Positions 1 through 12,700 of a stretch of DNA of 64,000 nucleotides are shown piece after piece. A program made the position numbers and the translations under genes. The DNA comes from Dendrobium chrysotoxum (taxonomy: Eukaryota > Streptophyta > Magnoliopsida > Asparagales > Orchidaceae), in the NCBI GenBank assembly GCA_019925795.1, contig CM034312.1, positions 81,905,528 through 81,969,527 of the forward strand. The letters run 5' to 3'. Below the pieces are notes generated by a model. That model was not told the DNA's origin. It saw nothing but the letters and a program-made list of their open reading frames with translations, and ran no database searches. How positions within the stretch are numbered: position 1 is the first letter of the stretch; each line of letters begins with the position of its first letter.

Positions 1-65
1 CAATTTATTTACACCGTAATACAACTAAGGACCAGATGACATCCCCAAAGACACTGTTAAAATCG

Positions 66-206
66 AGAGTAATTATTACGTGCGGTCATCGGACTATCCG
101 GAGGTCAATCAGGACGCGCCATGTCACTCGATACACAACATATTGATGACGCGATGAATCCTAATTGACCTCTGAAAGACGTCGAGTAACCACAATAATA
201 ATTTTG
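66..206. mobile_element. Mutator-like MITE, copy 1 (141 bp)
   Basis: The element is a near-palindrome: the left arm contains ATTATTACGTGCGGTCA and the right arm is its diverged complement. It is flanked by TTAAAATCG (57-65) and CTAAAATCG (207-215), a 9-bp duplication with one mismatch, typical of Mutator-type insertions. It lies 3' of the BASS4 stop and is related to the copy at 885-1027. Confidence 0.75.
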
Positions 207-347
207 CTAAAATCGGAGCCGCGAGTTCCAATTTTCGACAAATGGGGATATCCAACAACATTTAAGGCTGCCATTGAAGGCTGCAACTGATCAATCCGCC
301 TCTACCTGCAGGCAATGCAGGTCCATATCCACAGTTCTTCAGCATGC

Positions 348-391
<44 letters not shown>
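348..391. repeat. (TTA)n microsatellite
   Basis: About 14 uninterrupted ATT/TTA units lie downstream of the BASS4 stop codon, possibly within its 3' UTR. Confidence 0.95.
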
Positions 392-638
392 TTTGAGACA
401 TTTTGCTCCAGACTCATACAAATCACATAAGGAAGATTTGAGCTCCAGATCATCAGACTAAGATGAGCTGCATACAATGCTGATTGCTAAGAAAGAAAAT
501 TGGTAGGACTGAAATTGGACAAATTAGATTTGTTATACAGTAAGGATCGCTCAGATGTGATAGTTGAATCAGTTCGAAGAAAGAAAAAAAAAAAAAAGGA
601 AGAAGCAGAACGCTCAGTTCTGTCAAATTGGACTACGC

Positions 639-704
639 CTATTTGGTGGTGGCAGGGGGCTGGTCCTTCATCCACCAGCTCACGAGAAAGGAGTCGATGA
701 TGAT
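639..704 (-). CDS. BASS4: BASS4 exon 14 with stop (residues 402-422)
   Basis: Encodes IIIDSFLVSWWMKDQPPATT then K and TAG at 641-639. IIxDSFLV is the conserved end of the family; the hydrophilic tail is variable. The acceptor is TAGTGCAG before 704. No clear AATAAA is seen downstream on the minus strand. Confidence 0.93.
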   Translation of the reverse strand: MIIDSFLVSWWMKDQPPATTK

Positions 705-3700
705 CTGCACTACAAATATCAATTTTTTTTAAGAATACTAATTCTACATATCTAAAATATTTTTTTTTTTGAAAAGAAGAAAATTTAATTAAAAAAAGTA
801 CAAATTAATATAAATATTTAATGTCATCACCATCATTGTCAGTTTGATCCCTATTATTTAAACTGAAACTTCTCACTTGTCATGGGAAAATTATTACGTC
901 CGGTGTCTGGATTCGTCCGGAGACGAATCCGGACGCGCCACGTCACCCGGAGCCCGGTGCATCTTGGTGATGTGGCGTGTCCGGATTCGCCTCCGGACGG
1001 TCCGGACACCACACGTAATAATCTCTCCTTGTCATGATGTTGGTATTCATAAAGTATTTAAAAAAATTATTCCTTTCATTTTAGATATTTCTCTCCTAAT
1101 CTTTTAAGGCTTATTTTATTTATACGGCCAATAAAGATGTTTAAATTACCAAAAAAATTTAATATAATCACTCCTTAATTTATTTTTTTAATTTAACATA
1201 TACTAACTAAATATTCTCATTTTAATCATCCTATCTTAAATTTTCAAATATACTACAAATAAATTTTACCAAATACAGCTTATTATGCTCTTCAATTTTG
1301 AGCAATATTATCCAGAATAAATATACTAATTATTAATTTTATAAATATAAACATTTGAAGTTCCTTTGTAATGACAAAATCTTATGTATTTACAAAATTT
1401 CGAGTATCACCTGGTTAATGTGAGCGGCCACACATGGAAGGACCAAAAGTGCAGGCTCGCCTAGAGCTCCCCTGAGCTGCTCCACGACGGCAACCATAAC
1501 TGGCAGAGTTTTCTACATGATCAGATGAAGATCCAAGAGGATGCATTAGATTAGACTTGAGATCACAGTTTTATGTGCACAGAGAGAAGAAGAAGAATAA
1601 GCGAGATTGTGCAAATAAGGCACTCAATTTCTCTCTATCAGGCTCTCTTGGTGTTTGATCTCTATTTTTCTACTGAATACTATTTTCATTCTAATAGACA
1701 GAAGGGATCTCCAAGTAGAATGAAGATTGAACTGAATGGAGATTAATTGAAAAGAGGATTTAGAAATTAAGGTTTCGTTTGGGACAGCTTTCTTATTGCT
1801 TCTTAAAGCAGCTTTTTAATAAATAAAGTTTAATTTTTGTACTGAAAAATTGCTTGAATAAGCAATAAAAAAGTCATCCCAAACGAAGCCTAACAACAAA
1901 AGCTAATCACGTTATATGTCCTGATCACACAGACTCCATCCTTTGGTCCATTGGGAGCTTAAAACCTGTCAGAATACAGTTTAAGAGCAGAATGTAGTTT
2001 CAATAATTATCATCCATAGTAGGCTCCTTTAGGTCCGGAAGACTTGTTCTTGTCATAATTTTATTTTCAAAATCGAAGCATTGGAACTATAAAGAACTTT
2101 AAACAGACCTGACTGGCAACAATAATGACTGCTCGTGCATTCTCTCTTTTTGCAAGAATCGACTGTTCATCTCCAGAGAGCATTGACAGAGTCCGCACAG
2201 CAAAGGTGTTGAGTGCCAAAAGAATGATATGTACGAGTCTGATACAAAGAAACAAAAAAAGACAATCGTTTAGTTCAAAGAAAACGCACTGATGCTTTTT
2301 CAATCAAAACGGTACTAATCAACTACGCTGCTCGCACTAAAAAGCTGACGGCCTGAACTGAGAAAGCAAAGCCATACAAAAGCAAGGAACAAAAAATCCA
2401 AAGTCATTTGAAAGTTCGCTATTAATTTTTCCAATATATATTTTTTGAGATTTTGAGCAAATTCAATTGCAAATTCTCACATACACCCATATACCCATTA
2501 GACGCAAGCCTTGAGCTCATTAGTTCCATGATGAGAGCACAAGCACCAAACCACAGGTTTTAGTTGTTGGAAAATTTGCGAAACCTAATTAAAAAATGGA
2601 GAGCAAATAATATAATATTTAAATTCAAAAGAAAAATCATGTGACCTCTGTTGGTTCCCATCCCTCTATTGCACGTGTATTAGTTGAGCTTGATATTACT
2701 AAAAAAATATTCTGATAAAGTTTGGATTGGTCATGAAAAGTTTGGTTATGTCCAGCATGTTGTGATGGAGTTTCCCCATTTTTGTGCGCAATGTAAATCA
2801 ATTGGTCATTTGCCCGGTGAATGTCGTTCTTCTACTCCATTGTTTGATTCGGTCAATAAAAATATTTCTGGTGAGAAGGTTAATGCTGTGGAAGATAATG
2901 TGGCTGTTGGTGGAATAAATGAGGGTGTGGCTGTTGGTGGTCCTACGAAAAACTATATTCCCACAGTAACTACTGTTAGTCATATTGAGGTTGTGGTTAA
3001 TGGGGAAATTGGTGTGGATGATGCTTTAGCTGTGAAAATAGCAATGGCAACACTGGGATGCTGCTATTGTTGAAGGGATAGCCTTCTCGTCTTTTGATGC
3101 TTTACCGATGGCTCATTCTTGTGGAATTAATGAGGGTAGCTGATGCTTTAGAGCCTAACAATTGCTTAGTCAATTTGGTAGCAAGTCCTATTGTTAATCC
3201 TGGTTATGATGTTGATGTCTGTGAAGGTGAAGCTACGATTTTTGATGATTTTTTCCCTCAAGAGTAGGGGGACCGTTTGATTGGTCCACCTGTGGCTGAG
3301 CTTGTGCATGTTGATAGTGGTGAGGTTGGTAATGCTTTGGATACTCCCGCTCGTTTTAAAGCTTCTTGTTATGATGGTTTTGAACCTATGGCTAAAATTG
3401 TTGTGCCTCTTATTGAAGTGCCTATATCCGTTATGTCCAGTGATGCTTTGTTTGCTCATCTTGTTAGTAAATCAAGGAATTATGAGATGATGTCTGGTGA
3501 CTAATTAGATATTGGCAATTCTTCAGATGGTGTGGAGGAAAGTATTGAGAAAGATTTGGATTTGCGGGATAATTTTGAGTTAAGTATTATTCAATTTGTT
3601 GAGGACGGTGTTTCTAAAAAGAGTGCAAAGTGTGCTCGACGAAAATCCAAAAAGAAATGATTTTTCCTTTTGGATTGGGTCGTCTTTCTTCTGTTGGAAT

Positions 3701-6700
3701 CTGATTGATTAGGAATGGCTTCTTTCTTTGGTTTTGTCGTGGATGATGCTCCTTTTCTATTGGTTGGGCCGTTTTGGGGGTTTGTCTTGTTTGGTGGTGT
3801 TGGGAGCTTACCTTTGCGATTGTTGCTTTTTCGTGGTCCGGGCAATGACATGACGACTTTCTGTTCACCCCCTGAACGGTTGTGGCTTGTTGGCAACCAT
3901 TAGTGGTGGTTCATCTTGTTCTGATTGGTGGTTGTTGCTTGATTCCTCCTATGGATGGTCCTTGCCTAGCTTATGGGTGTTTGCAGAAAGCTTCTTGCCA
4001 ATGACTGAGCTCGACTGGCTTTGGCTTCCTTTTCTGGTTACTATCTCTTCTTTGATGTTTGTCGAATTGTAATTTTGGCTCGGTCCCTTGTTGGTCCTGC
4101 TTGTATCCTCCTTTTTTATCTTTGGAATTATATATATATATATAATATTTAAACTACTTAATCGTGAACAACATCAGGTCGATGATGTTACTGCTAGGCC
4201 TTCAAGGTTATTTGTAACTAGGATACTAGTGGAAATGGACATTACTACTCTCTTAAAGAAGGATACTTAGATTTTTTCATTGTTCATGACTACTGATTAA
4301 AGGTGGAATTTGAAGGCATTCCTTCAAATTGGTTCTTCATGCAAATTTTTTTTTTTTTGTAACTTCTTCGGATTCTTCAAAGCACACTTTAACTATATAA
4401 ACCTCCTCGAAATAGGAGTATAATAGGGAGCATTCAATTGACAAAAGCCATCCTTTAAATGAACTTCTTACCTAGTTTATAAACAAAACTTTGAATCATC
4501 ATTATATCATACATCTCGGATTCAATGCATTCCCCAAAAGTTAGCCCAAGTATAGTGATTGATATAGCACCTACTCACTATTAGGTGAAGAGTCTAAATT
4601 TTTTTATCATCTTGGATAAGATTTGATTTTATTTGCAAAATTTGTGACTATCAAATTTAAATTATATTGATATTTGAATTTCAAGATTGGTGGCTATTGA
4701 CTCAAGATTCATTCACATTTTTTTCTTCGAAAAAAAAAATAAGAAATTGCCTTTTTGACGTGGAAAGAAAGCGTATTAAGAGGTCATTAAAGAGCATATT
4801 TTATGAAACAACGAATGATGAAAATGTTGCCAAAGGTGACACTTTGTGTTGTATTGAAGATGACCAAGAATGATACAAAGAGGCACCTAGAAGCATACAA
4901 ACCTATAATTTAAATCAAGTTTATATCCTTCTATCTTTCAGAATGGTATTGCATTCAAGATAAAAGTCTTAAGGGGCTCATTTATAGAAGATGAAGCAAG
5001 TGATGTACTAATGAAATCATTTAATCTGAAGAAACAATTGCATGTACTGCATCTAAGTGAATAATTAAAAGTAATGCAAGGCATAGTAAGAAACTAGGAA
5101 GAAAAATGAAAGAAATTGCCACTTATTTAAATTTTAAACTCATTTCTAAGTATGACCAAATCATTTTGTAGGTATCCACATGTAGTAAAAAAACATTATT
5201 TTTCACACAACAGTTCTACAACTAATTTAACAAATAGTTGAAGCTAGCCAAAACGAACTCCTAAGCTTCTGTCACAATCAAGTCCACAAAGACCCCCATA
5301 TGCTCAATCCGCTCTGCGTAAGTTTAAACCTAGTCCCATAAATCAAAATTTTTTGAAAAAAATTGTTTGACATTGTGCATTGAAATGATAAAAAAAAAAC
5401 TTTCAAAGTTATCTTTCCAGAGTTATAATATATATATATATATATATAATGAATAAAGACAATCTTCTATTGATATTGTCCATAATACTGATGTTTGACC
5501 CCATCATCTCTTCCTCTGCATAATAGATTTCTTCCTCATCGCAAGGATAGATTCCTCACTCTTCATTAGGATGGATTTCCTGGTCATCTGTCCTCTTCGG
5601 TAGTAAAAGACCTCCACTTCTCCCTCCAATAACATTTGAACTATTCAAAGTAAAATTTTTTATAGCCCATGAATTGATGAAACCTAATTATTGCCCGTTA
5701 TACAACATGATCATTAGGCAGTATATATATGTCCATAATTTAATAATATAATTTAAATGTTCGTTATATAATAAGGATATTTTATTTTCTTTGTATTAGT
5801 CATAATGTATTTTAGGCAAATATGAAGTCTTAAGTCCATATTAGAAGCGTCTATCTTATATTGAGAATTATTTCATGATGAATTTAGATTTAAAGTTCCT
5901 ACGCCCTTCCCTCAAAAGGACTCACCCCCTTCTAAGATTTCTACATGCTGCTTCATCTCTACATCTTGCCTCCCTCCTTTAGAAGCATTCATTCATCTAA
6001 ATTATTTACCCTTTTCTTGTCTCAACTCACCAGTTCTCCTAAACTAGAATCTTCTAATTCTCATAGGGTCGTTCATTAATTAAATGTCATACATAATTAC
6101 AATTTTAAATGTATCGCACACGTTCATTCTAATACTTAGCATAATAATGATAAAAGTTGTGTTTTTTATATCTTTATTGTGTACACACTATATTCTACTT
6201 ATAATAAATTACCTACCGCAATCTAAAAGCCTATTATATTTTTAAGAACCTCGCACTTATTTTACTTAAATTTATTTTTCCTCTCAACATAAATGCTAAA
6301 TCCCATTTTCCATGTTGAGGTATTTTTCCTTATAAAGGTCTTTTTGAGGCTCCAAATTTCCTACAAGTATCTCTACAGGTGAAGTCTTGTATTATTGCCA
6401 AAACACCAATTCCATTTCTTACACTGCTTGCAACTCCAATTCCATCACCCACTATTACATGCTGACATCTCTCCCAACTGGATGGGTACATGAGAATTCT
6501 TCATACATTGAGGAGTTGATGACGTATGTTCAATCAGGATATACAATCATTATCTACAATACATGATTGATTAGATTTTTTTTTTCTGGTTTAGAATTAT
6601 ATCCAGAAATTTGTTTTAAACAATCTTCATATAGGTAATCAGGATATTATTTCCTTTTTAAATAATCATCAGCCCAAAGTCTATATAAGGAGTTCTATAC

Positions 6701-9700
6701 TCATATAAGGATAAAATGAAAATTGATTTTCTCAAACCCTGGCTGTCGATTACTCTTTCTCCCATATCTTCATTCATCTTTTTGGTATTCTCTCTCCCCA
6801 TAGGGCCCCTCCTTTCAGCACCATTACTCTTATTGTTTAATTTTGGTTGTGGTTCTTCGAATCAATCAAACAACCAAAAGTTCAAATTACCCGTAAAATC
6901 TTATCACATAATAAAATACATGAAAACAGATAATCATAGAAAAAATAACTGATTATAAATTAACCCAAATGCAAATACAAAGAAATCCTCATCACTCTTG
7001 ACTATCAAATAATTGTATGGTATTCGGCATCACCTGATCTTGTAAACTACAAAGTTAAAATAAATAAAAAAAAGGCTTTCAAGTGATCTATACTGTAGAC
7101 GCTCTTCAAGTATGAGAACTACAAAGAAGCAACTTCAAAATTGAGAAAGATGACCAATGAGATATCAATAGAGAACGATAGCCATTAAAATATTTATTCA
7201 TATAAAAAAAGCAAATAGTTTGCATAATGTGAAGGATGATGACGATGATGCAAAAATAATGCAACTAAAATTCAGGCATTGAGAAGCATAATTACAAATA
7301 GCAATGGTGAATAACATACGCGCCCATGATCATCGCAGTAGCAAAAACTTCTGGCCGAACTGTAAGGAGCAGTGATTTTGATCGACTCACTTGTATCCAA
7401 GGAACCTTCACAACAACAATGAAAAAAAATGAGATGATGAAAAGTTGAAAACATATGAATACCGGGTAACATGATATCTTTACACACATCCGAATGAAAC
7501 AATTAGAAAGAGAGCAAATGAAAATGTGAGAATGGCTTTCATTAAAAAACGTATCTTATTTAATACAAGTTTCACACCTTTCAACTAATATAAGTAATTG
7601 CAATGCCATGTATTCAAGAATTTAGGGTCTTTTAGAAATGGAAAAAATTTATCGGGTGTCCTATCACATTTCTCTTCGTAACCTTTTTATAATTATGACA
7701 CATACATCTAAAAATTTAAATGAAAATTTCAAGATAAAATATTAAATTTTAAAGATATTTATGCCAAAATTTGAAACATAAGAAAATAGATATTCAAAAT
7801 AGTTTTGAAGAAAATTATACATTTTAAAGGTAACGTATTAATATAAACTATGGAGATTCACGATGCCAATTTGAAAGTCGCAAATAAAAAAGAATTTTAT
7901 ACACATTAACTAATGCTAAATATCAAGATTTAAAAGGTTCAGATGAAAAATAATAGAATATCCTTGACATAAATTTTATCATTCAAAAAATAAAGCTTAC
8001 CATTAATCTTTTCTATATGTACTTTGCAATAGTTTTTTTCCATATTTTTCACTTTCATTTTATTTTGATAAAATAATATCTACAAATATTTGTGGTAACT
8101 AAACAAAAAAGAGACATTCTTGTGAATATTTTTAGAGAAGAACATTTCACTATTTCAAAATTTTAACTTCAAAATAAATTGATAGAAGAAATGCAGAAAT
8201 CTTGAATCATATTTCCTGCTCCAACTTGTAGAAAAAGTACAACATATGGGTGCTAATTAACTAATTATTAGTCCTAAAATTCAGGAGCAGATTAGTACAT
8301 AATTAACGGTAATAAAAAAAAAGAATAAGCATAAATAGATTGTTGGCATGAACAATCATCCTACAGTTGCTAGAATCAAAGCACACAAATTGCTAATGTG
8401 GACAATAATCCTATGATTGATAGTCACACCGCACAGATTGCTGAGGTGAAAAATCATTATGCGGTTGATAATATCAACACTCTCTTAAGTTCGTGCATAG
8501 ATGTCACGTAGGCCAAAATTGTCTAAGAATTTTGAGAGCACCCAATTGAATTCTCCTTTGATAAGGATATTTGCTAACTGATCTTCTGACCAAATCTTTG
8601 ATAATTTCAAAACATTCACATCCCATTTTTCCTTAATAAAGAAAATATCTACCACAATGTGCTTTATAAAATCACGCTGAATTGAAATATGGGCTATATC
8701 ACATACTACTTTATTATCACAATATAGCTGAATTTGTTGCTTTTCAAAATAGCCCATGTCCTGTAAGAAATTTTTTACCTACAATACTTCACCAATTCTA
8801 AGGTCTCCATCTGCCTCCCTTTCTTTTTTTCACCCAAAAATTCTGCCCAAACAGCCATCCCTTCACCTTTGCATCAACAATATCCTCAATTGCCACCATT
8901 CATACCATAGCAGGAGCTCATTTCCCTTTCATTTCTCCACCCAGCCACTAGAATGCCACTCTTGTAAGTTTCTGCCATCCTTCTTATTTAAATACGTTGG
9001 GAGATTTGCTTTTGTAAATGAAAAGTTGAAAAGATATGGCTGCGGATATGGCAAGAAAGCATGCTCAACAGTTATGACATAGGCGAACAGATGGTTATCA
9101 TATGGGCATTTTTACGCATGAACAAAATTTTGGTGGTACAATATCAATAATAATCAGAGTATGTAATAAATGTAAATAACCCAAATAAAATCAATCTAGA
9201 CAAAGAAAATCAATCTGTTTCAAAGAAAGTTACTTGGCCAACTGAGAAATATTTATATCTGAGTATAAAAAAATAAAGCAGAGATCCTTCACAGCCAAAA
9301 ATTAGATGGTGCACCTTTAAAGTTTCTTTATGAAAATTGACTTTAAACTCAGTTAGACAGCTGAGTTTGCAAATATGCTGCTAATCATGCTAATTTAGTA
9401 CTAAGAAAAAGACATAAGCTTTCGTAAGCATTCTTCAAAAATCAATGGAAAAAAATAAAAAGAACCACCAGGAGATTTTCTTTAACATTTCATAAACACA
9501 AAGTAGGAATAAAAAATCTATTTAATCTGAAGCAATATTCCTTCTAAAATTTAAAATTTTCAAATCGTGAAAAAACTTTGCAATTAGAAAGAACGACTTA
9601 CTAGACTAAGAAGAATAGCACTTGTCATTGACAAATATTGACGATTTTGATCAGCAAAAATTGCTACACCTGCAAATTAGTCACCATGTAATATGCAAAC

Positions 9701-12700
9701 TACAATAAGCATAGACATTACCAGAATCTATGTAGCATCCTTGATGGAAAGTATAGTTAGCAATTTTTCTGACAATGCACATCTTGTTCCTTCAATCAAA
9801 TTGAGTAAGCAATAAAGATTCACACCAACTGACAACAGGCAAGTCTCCAGGTCAATTGTCAACTAAGCTTAGAGCAGTAAGTTATAGTTAAGAATTTCAT
9901 TATTTCCCTTTTAACAAGGTACATGCATAGTTCAACTGCTTAAGGAAAATAATATTAACAAAGACGAGAAGGAAAAAGTTTGAAGAGAATTCATGAAAAG
10001 AAGACTCACTCTTTACAAAATCTCGAAGCACCTGCACATGGAATACAGATAATAAGTTTTCCTTTCATATGATTCTCTATTTTGTTATAAAAAATTCATT
10101 GTACTTAATTCAAGAAGTAATATGATAAGATCAACGAGTTACTTAACAGAGATGAGTTTAAGAAATACAAATTATACAAAACATTATGTTGATTTTACTG
10201 CCCTCGCAACTGTAGAATTCCTCTCAACGCAAGTATATTTTGCTCAGTGACATCAATAAAATTGACGGAAGACAATCAGATATGGCACATGAGAAAGCTA
10301 TATATTGGTTCAAGCTTTTAAATTAAATTGCAACTGCAACCATCAATATTAAAATTACCTTTATTGATTTCTTCTTTCGTCTGCTACAGTAGCAAGTGGT
10401 GAGGAGTGGGTGGCAGGCGACGACCATAGGCGCGGAAGGTGTGGTCGTGGACTATGAGTTCTTCATACATTTGGAATTCGTTTGATTCGAGCAAATTTCA
10501 GATTCGTCAAAAATGGGCATTATTACAAATCCCCTGCGCAATTGCTTTGTATTTGATTCAGTTCAAACCAAAAAAAAAAACCTAAATTCTTTTTACCATA
10601 CGTTCATAATACTTGCAATCAAACAATCACTTAATGACCTAATGATGGGGACATCGGATCTTGGAAAGTTTATCAGAGGCGTGGCCGCCGATCTACGGCC
10701 ACGATGGCGCCGATCTATTTTTGAGTCTTTATATGTATTTGTTTTATTTACATTTCTAGTTTTACCCTTACTTAAGGGCTTTGTCGTGTATAAGCCCTAG
10801 GGGCAATGTTGTCATTTATTTCCCTTTCTTTGTTGGAGGCTATTTATAAGTCCCTCATGTTTATTTTGAAGTTAATGAATGAATGATAAAATTTTCCTGT
10901 GTTTTGAGTTCTTGTAAGAGCTTGAGAGAGATTAGAGAGAGACCCCTTGGAGAGGGAATTGGATCACCTACCAATCTTGGAAGAGTCCGAATTCATGATT
11001 AGTTTCGTAGTTCTTTTCTTCATCCCTCCTCCCTTCTCTTCTATCCCACGGCCCACCTCATCCAGAGCCGCCGACCCCTCCACAAAGCCCCACAATCGAC
11101 CACCATTACCCCACCCTCCCCGTCGACTAACACCCAACCCCCTACCTCCACCCGATCCCCTCTCCCTACACCACCACCCACGGCCAAGCCCACAAACAGC
11201 CAGCCCCTCCCTTGAGATTCCCCCCATCAAAGCATGCAATCAAGTCTTTCCTAATTGGGCCTTGTATTTAAGGTAACACAATCAATTCATAATTCAAATC
11301 CATTTGAATTTTGAATTGGTTTCCTAAAATACGATCTTCTATTTTAGGAAAGTTTCCAAAAGTCAATCCTATTTGAATTTTAAATTAAATTGGATTGAAG
11401 ATCCCTCCTTCCTAATTTAATTTTCCAAATCAAGGAAGATTAAATGCTTTCCCCAAAATCCCTCCCCTCTCTTGATGTCGCCGGCCCCTTCATGGTCCCC
11501 ACCTCCTTTATTTCTTTCCAAACTCAACTCCCCTCCTTAGGAATTAAATCTCAAGCCTTCTCTACCTTACCCGCCCCCTCTCTTCCCCCTTATGCTATTT
11601 AAATTCTTTTCAAATCAAAGGACTTTGATTGGGAAATTAATTTCAGCCTTCCCTCCCAAAATCCCCCTCTCAAACTTAACCCTAACTCCTCCAAAGCTGA
11701 ACACAATTCTCCCAAACCCTTCCCTTGGCCAGCCACCCCACTTCACCTTTTCTTTTCTTGAATTTCTTGGAGAAAACCCCAAGTTCGCCGAGAAAATATT
11801 CAAGGACAGCAAAGTAAAACTTCTACAACACATCAACCCTTCAGAATTCATGAATGGCTGATCCCGATCTTGACTCCGGATTTGTTTACAACGAGCAAGG
11901 GAACGTCGACATCCTCCGATCAACCTTCTTTGACGTCAACCCAGAAGTCGATAATTCCGTCGAAGAATATTTGGATCGCATCATCTTCAAACTATCTGAA
12001 GCAATCGAAGAACAGCTCGCCAACGTTCAGTGGCACATTGTCTCTGGTTCTCAACAAGGGTGAACTTCTTCCCATATTCATTTATCTTTTAATTCCACTA
12101 ATCTTGTAGGTGATGATTCAATCGCAAGGAATCGTGCAAAGCTAACTGTCAATACTTAATAAACGTATGGGTGCTTAGTAATCGTAGGAATTGAGTTTTA
12201 CTTTCTATATTTCTAATCTCATTGTTAGCGTAGGGATTTTTGTTGAATGACTACTTAATTCGTATATTGTTGAAATTCTAAATTGTTTTGATAATTCAAG
12301 CTCTTAGCATGTGATTTGGCCTAAGCGTAGCTACCCCTCTTACGTTTTCTATTATCATTTAGTAGCTAACAGTGTTAATTGTATTTACACTTATCGAAAT
12401 CATGCAAGTTCTTATCACATTCATCTAAAAGCATACTTAGTCCTGCATCACCTAATCATTTTTGCTAGAGGTTGTAATAATTTGGTTGCTTCTTATCACT
12501 CTACTCGTCATGGTTAGTACGCTTTATAGAAATAGGTTCTTTATTTTCATCCTAATAACAGAGTGGGATTTAAAGGAGTTCAGTGAAATTTTTAATGGAT
12601 CTAATTGAAAGCCAAATATAGCAGACTAAATGTAAGAAAATTTTATTAGATTTTCTTGAAATTAGGTTTTTCTTGGGAGAATTTTTCTTTTGCAATAAGG

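Noticed and set aside
262..477. 71-codon frame with an isoleucine run
   Set aside because: Produced by the (TTA)n microsatellite.
10947..11276. 109-codon proline-rich frame and its antisense
   Set aside because: Sits in the C-rich part of solo LTR A; low complexity and not conserved in LTRs B and C.
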